A DNA stretch of 64,000 bases from Suillus spraguei (taxonomy: Eukaryota > Basidiomycota > Agaricomycetes > Boletales > Suillaceae). Below, one piece after another: positions 57,914 through 64,000 of this stretch. The notes under the pieces are model-generated. The model was given only the letters and a program-made list of their open reading frames with translations, ran no database searches and was not told the origin of the DNA. A program made the translations under genes and the position numbers. Where the stretch lies: assembly GCA_016800925.1 (NCBI GenBank), contig JABCPU010000306.1, positions 16,954 through 80,953 of the forward strand. Direction: 5' to 3'. Positions within the stretch are counted from its first letter, which is position 1. Each line of letters opens with the position of its first letter.

Positions 57914-59560
57914 TCACCTCGTCATCAGCAAGGCGGATGCAAGTGTTCTGAGCCTTGGACGCGCGCTTTTGACGAACTTGAAGAGGAAGAACATGCCGAG
58001 CAGAAAGACAGTAGCAAGAATGGCAAAGACAGTGCTAGAGACCGCGTTCTGGGAGCCAATGTGGAGCCACTCATCCTGAAGACCTGAGTTACAAGCAGCG
58101 GCCCATTGCTTCTGGCTGGTAATGGCGTAGCTCTGTAACAGTGATATTAAGAAGGGCAAATTCAAAGACTAGTGTGGGTGCATACCTCGATCCTGTAGAT
58201 GAATTCCGTTGCAGGAATGTCATACTTGTGACCGAAAGCGTGATAGGTCTCGAAGGGGCCGTTAGTGCCGTTCTTGAACTTGATCCTGATGAAGTCACGG
58301 TCTTCAGGGGGAGGTCCGCGACGGAGCTCGAAGGCAAGAGCAGAGGCGTAGTTCGCTGTAGTCCTTGTATTAATCGGCTGAATGCATTAAAGTGAGATCA
58401 TACGCACGGAAAGCAGCAAGCTCAGGGTTCTCCTTGGTCATCTCAAGCATGTGGAACAGGGAGATAAAAGGCTGGTAGGAGTCTCGATGAGGAGGAACTG
58501 CAGAGGGTCACCGTTGAATGCAATCCGCTGGAGGGAGCTCAGGACCGTGTGGAGGATCGTGCGGCCAGCCACTGAACAACCATAAGATTAGTAGTGGAAA
58601 GCGTACGTAAATCGAAATCGGCTCACAGTTACCAATACCACCAACATCAGTGTCCGAAAAGATGGCGTTCTCGTGAAAGTTAGCGAATCCGCGAGCCTGT
58701 TCAACCAACGTGGGAGGAAGACGGTGAGCGTATGTCTTGTTGTGGGAGACCCCAGTCGAGATGTAGTCAAAAAATCTGGAAGAAGTTCAGCCCGGCATCG
58801 GTGATCTAAGTTAGATGATGACACACATTCCACTAAATCAGAGATAATCAGCATTTGTATCAAAGAATGAAAGATAGGACCTACAGCATTAACAAGAGTA
58901 GTAGGGTGGCCGAAACCGTAGTCCCTGACAGCACCGAAGAAAGGACCGGCAGCCTTTTCGACCTCTCTGAATTCAGAAGACGAGTAAACGTCGGCGATAT
59001 GTTGTTCGAAAGCCTGCAGGTCATGGTGAGATTGCAGTTCCCAGCTTTGAACTTTTGTATTGCTTACCGGGCAGTCAATCCATGGCTCAAGGGACTTGTC
59101 GTTACCGGGATCGATAGTCTCGATGGGAACATACTGGTAACCACCAAGGGGAGCAACGACAGTGGTCTCGTTGGCAAGGACAATCCTGTTGGCAGGGTTG
59201 GGAGGGAAAAGACCTGGAGGAGGGCGATAGCAGAGTCAAATATCACGGGACCCTCACCGCCAGCTTTTGCATGGACGCGGACCTCATGAGCGTCCACTAG
59301 GTCGTTTTCATGTTCGCAATGAATGAAGGAGAAGATGCGGACATGTATGTCGAGCAAAGGAAGGACCCGAGCTGGTGGGACTGGGCCTGTAGTACGGGTT
59401 GCTTCAGCTACAGAAGTTACAAGCCGTATACCAGTGACTTACAGCACCGAGGGCAGTGCTTTCGGTATAGGAACTCTCATAGGCGATAGGGTCCTGGTAG
59501 TACTCTGTGCGGTCACCATTACGGGCGATGACAAGAACACCAAGAACGTCAGTGTTCGGA
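57914..59560 (-). pseudogene. Histidine phosphatase (acid phosphatase type), catalytic His lost
   Basis: N-terminal exon reads VLGVLVIARNGDRTEYYQDP: the family's catalytic RHG(D/x)R motif is RNGDR here (His to Asn, near 59,524). Further: AHEVRVHAKAGGEGPVIFDS; NRIVLANETTVVAPLGGYQY, VPIETIDPGNDKSLEPWIDC; SSEFREVEKAAGPFFGAVRD; ENAIFSDTDVGGIGN; SLFHMLEMTKENPELAAF; ELRRGPPPEDRDFIRIKFKN; and a C-terminal membrane helix SSTVFAILATVFLLGMFFLF. The protein would be extracellular or vacuolar and membrane-anchored. Two single-base deletions, near 59,215 (ALLQ/GLFPPNP) and near 58,470 (ET/SYQPF), shift the frame. I cannot fix the start codon. Confidence 0.78.
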
Positions 59561-59845
59561 AAGCACTAGGGGAGCGCAGCATGGGAGCTTCACAATAAAG
59601 GGCCTGCAGCAAAATGAGCCATAACGATGCTGCAACATATATATCAAAGGTACGGAAATCACACATACATCTAAACAACGCCGTCGAAGAACGCCGAATA
59701 ATGCAAGATCTCTTGGAGTACTGAGAGGAGGTAGGAAGAGAACTACGATAGACAGCCGGAAATGTACGGTTCCAACAGTAGATGTTCGATTCAACGTTTG
59801 TTGCAAATAAGAACCTTGATCTCGGGATTCGCTGATCAGCGATAG

Positions 59846-59998
59846 TTGTCAAGGTCAAGCGTTGTCAAACAATGGCGTAGGCCACCAAATTTGGATCGCT
59901 AACTAACTCAACCCAAACTATTCAGACCTGTCGTTTGTTACTTTTGCAAAGCGGCGCGTTGGGCGTTGCTTTGTGTTCTCTGCTTAAAGCTACTCAGA
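59846..59998 (+). repeat. Dispersed repeat copy 2
   Basis: Matches 40,433-40,590. Here it lies between the histidine phosphatase gene start and the second SEC23 copy, outside any gene. Confidence 0.75.
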
Positions 59999-60219
59999 CC
60001 TTCGGGCGTCCTGACCTCGGACGGCTTGCTAAACAAAGGCCGACCTCGGCTTGGCAAGTCCCGCAGTAGCTATATTAAGTGGCAATTCAGAGCATGCGCC
60101 AGATGCATGGAACCAGCGCTAATGGTGGATTGCCAGGGGCAATGGTCAATCACACTACCAGTCTACTGGCACCACTCAATGGTTTTCCTCCGGCTGTGTT
60201 TCGCTAAACTACTACTACT

Positions 60220-62231
<2,012 letters not shown>

Positions 62232-62699
62232 GCACTCCTAGGATTTAAGGAAGATCTTCCCAATGAAGATGCTGCTCTCTCCCTCCAGGCGTCATATGCT
62301 CACCGGCAATCCTCTTCTAAAAAGACTCTTTCATCTCTCTGGACAAGCGGCCCCATTGCAGCCTCAAATCCTGACTTGACGCTCCTTCATAACCAGGATC
62401 TTCTTGAGGAGATCCAAAGTATGCGGGTTTCCTTGGCCCAGCTGACTAGCATGATGTCGTCTATCTCCCAAGTAGTCCTTCCATCAGCCACTACAGCGCC
62501 TGCTGTCCAATCATTTCAACCATCTAACTCCAGGGCCAGCCACTTAACTGCTGCCTCAGCAGACAGTCTGCGTCAATCTGATGACCTACTTGATGTGACC
62601 AGGGCAACTCACGACGCCAATAGTCCACCTGCTGATTATAAGGTATTTTGTGCTCGCGTGATCCATTGCACTACTGTCTAGCTAAGATATGATCATTTA

Positions 62700-63433
62700 C
62701 TAGGCTTCTCATAACCAGCAACTGGCTAAACGCCGAAGTTTATCAACCAGCCCTGATGTGCGTCATCTCCAACCCCATTCTATCATGAGGTGACACCATA
62801 ATTTTATGATATTAGGACCAAGTAGAGGAACGACCTTCGAAACGGTTGAGGACCACTGCACTTGCAGATGATCAGGGGTCGCCTGGACCTTGACAATCTG
62901 TCACTTCATGCTAAAGGAAGATCTTCCAGTACGGATTCTGAGGTATTGGCGTATTACCTGCATTCATTCTACATCATCAAACTAACGATATAATCACTGG
63001 TGATCAGGCTCTCCAAGAAGACACCAGCAAAGTATACTGTCCTCAGTGCGATGTTTACATCTCCAACTCTGATTCCAACATAGCAAACTCATTTTCAAAA
63101 TGCAAAAAGTAAAGAAGGTGCCAAACAGCTGCATATACGCAGTTTCAAGGCTCCCGTTGCTGGACAAAAGCAGGAGATTTCATCCACCGTTCAAGAGACC
63201 TCAAGTTTTTGTGTCCTTGCGGTTTTTCAGACTACGAAAAGCATGCAATACAGGCTCATCTCGCTTCAGTGAGTACTGACAACCAGGTAGCTCATGCCAA
63301 GAGTGGGCGGAAGCCAAGTTGGTTCGCGGAAATAATAAGATATGCTCCTGTACATGTAACCCCAGAACTAGCCATTCCCTTGCGCCCCTTCGCCCTCTTT
63401 TCTTGGCTATTCATGTATGTGGGTGCAATGTAG
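62700..63433 (+). pseudogene. C2H2-like zinc-finger exons, broken
   Basis: Further exons of the sequence starting at 62,231: basic SHNQQLAKRRSLSTS, ERPSKRLRTTALADDQGSPG, then QEDTSKVYCPQCDVYISNSD and, after a stop and frame change, FIHRSRDLKFLCPCGFSDYE with KHAIQAHLAS. The two Cys pairs with a following His resemble C2H2/BED-type fingers of transposon or transcription proteins. Several stops lie in between, so this copy is probably not functional. Confidence 0.45.
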
Positions 63434-63756
63434 AAACGTATGCTCCATCTTATTCTGTCTTGCTGCCTGGCTCATGCCCTGCATACTTTTGATCATTTAG
63501 ATGCTATCTGTCTTGTGTCTAGTTATTCTTCTGTTCAATTTACGCTCATTGTTGGATGGTTCTGACTCATGTTTCTCTTGCAAAGATGAGATCACTCAGG
63601 GCAATAGGTGTACCACGCACTGCTCACACTATATTCTGCTTGGCCTCTGGGGATAAACGCTAACAATCTCATCTCGCCGAAGAAGTTGTAAGGAACAAGA
63701 CTAGATGGATTAAAAGACTCACGAAGGAAAAAAATTGGCAAAATCTATGGGGGGCG

Positions 63757-63840
63757 TAGTGAGATAGCCCAATGTCATTAGTAACGCGTCTGACCTGAGA
63801 CAACAAGGCGTTCAAATCAATTCCAAATGAGTTTCAAATC
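63757..63840 (+). tRNA. tRNA-like relic, possibly Ser
   Basis: GGCGTAGTGAGATAGCCCAA has an A-box-like start. ACGCGTCTGACCTGAGACAA resembles an anticodon arm of the form TCTGA-CYTGAGA-TCAGA (anticodon TGA), but the 3' strand of the stem is decayed. GGCGTTCAAATCAATTCC resembles a T-arm. Stems are too poor for a functional tRNA. It could be the head of a SINE. Confidence 0.25.
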
Positions 63841-64000
63841 AATTTAAATCGTTGTATAATGCTACTCTTGATACATCTACACATATCCAACCCATCTATG
63901 ACGGCGTGGTCATTACCCATTCGCTCATAAACCTAAGCAGCACCTGCGTGAGATCCCCCTTAGCATTTCCCGGTATTCCCCTTCTAGTTCGGTCTGAGCG

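Overview
The window looks like nuclear DNA of a mushroom-forming basidiomycete (Agaricomycete). The evidence is short GT-AG introns of about 45-65 bases inside recognisable conserved exons, fungus-type housekeeping genes (SEC23, RPN6, XRN1, GMP synthase, phosphomannomutase, Ap4A phosphorylase), and a KDZ-class transposon with a CxC cysteine cluster, a family known mainly from basidiomycetes. Gene density is low. Much of the DNA consists of broken gene fragments, duplications and mobile elements, so this is an accessory or repeat-rich region.

Layout. 1-8.4 kb: a partial hypothetical gene running off the left edge, a tandem array of tRNA-Leu-like units, a dead GMP synthase, a fragment of unknown function and a dead MFS transporter cut at 7,107 by a foreign sequence that ends near a strong palindrome. 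8.4-13.6 kb: a dead P450, a Ser/Pro-rich gene, an apparently intact Ap4A phosphorylase, an F-box gene and a dead MDR dehydrogenase. 13.6-17.6 kb: nothing I can support. 17.6-25 kb: a dead SEC23 and several lineage-type hypothetical genes. 25.7-29.1 kb: phosphomannomutase and an inverted copy of the MFS segment. 29.1-41.4 kb: an insertion made of fragments (HNH nuclease twice as an inverted repeat, XRN1, a Tc1/mariner relic, the MFS tail, RPN6) plus a coiled-coil gene and a proline-rich gene. 41.4-43.0 kb: the rest of the inverted copy, with the 3' part of GMP synthase. 43.8-44.0 kb: an AP-3 sigma fragment.

44.3-55.3 kb is the most coherent unit: an ~11 kb element bounded by diverged terminal inverted repeats. 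It carries an apparently intact KDZ transposase (CxC cluster, RNase-H-type core, C-terminal Ulp1-like protease) and a second large gene of unknown function on the same strand. I propose the second gene is a partner or passenger of the element. 55.3-64 kb: a multi-pass membrane protein gene, a dead histidine phosphatase whose catalytic His reads Asn, a second dead SEC23 copy fused in frame to another coding sequence, and a C2H2-like gene.

The left block (3,625-7,107) recurs inverted on the right but split in two (27,201-29,116 and 41,412-43,020) by the 12.3 kb insertion, with a 25-bp direct repeat at both ends of the insertion. The two copies share at least one frameshift, so the genes were already dead when they were copied. 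All product names come from reading translations by eye. Exon limits are approximate and no database search was possible.
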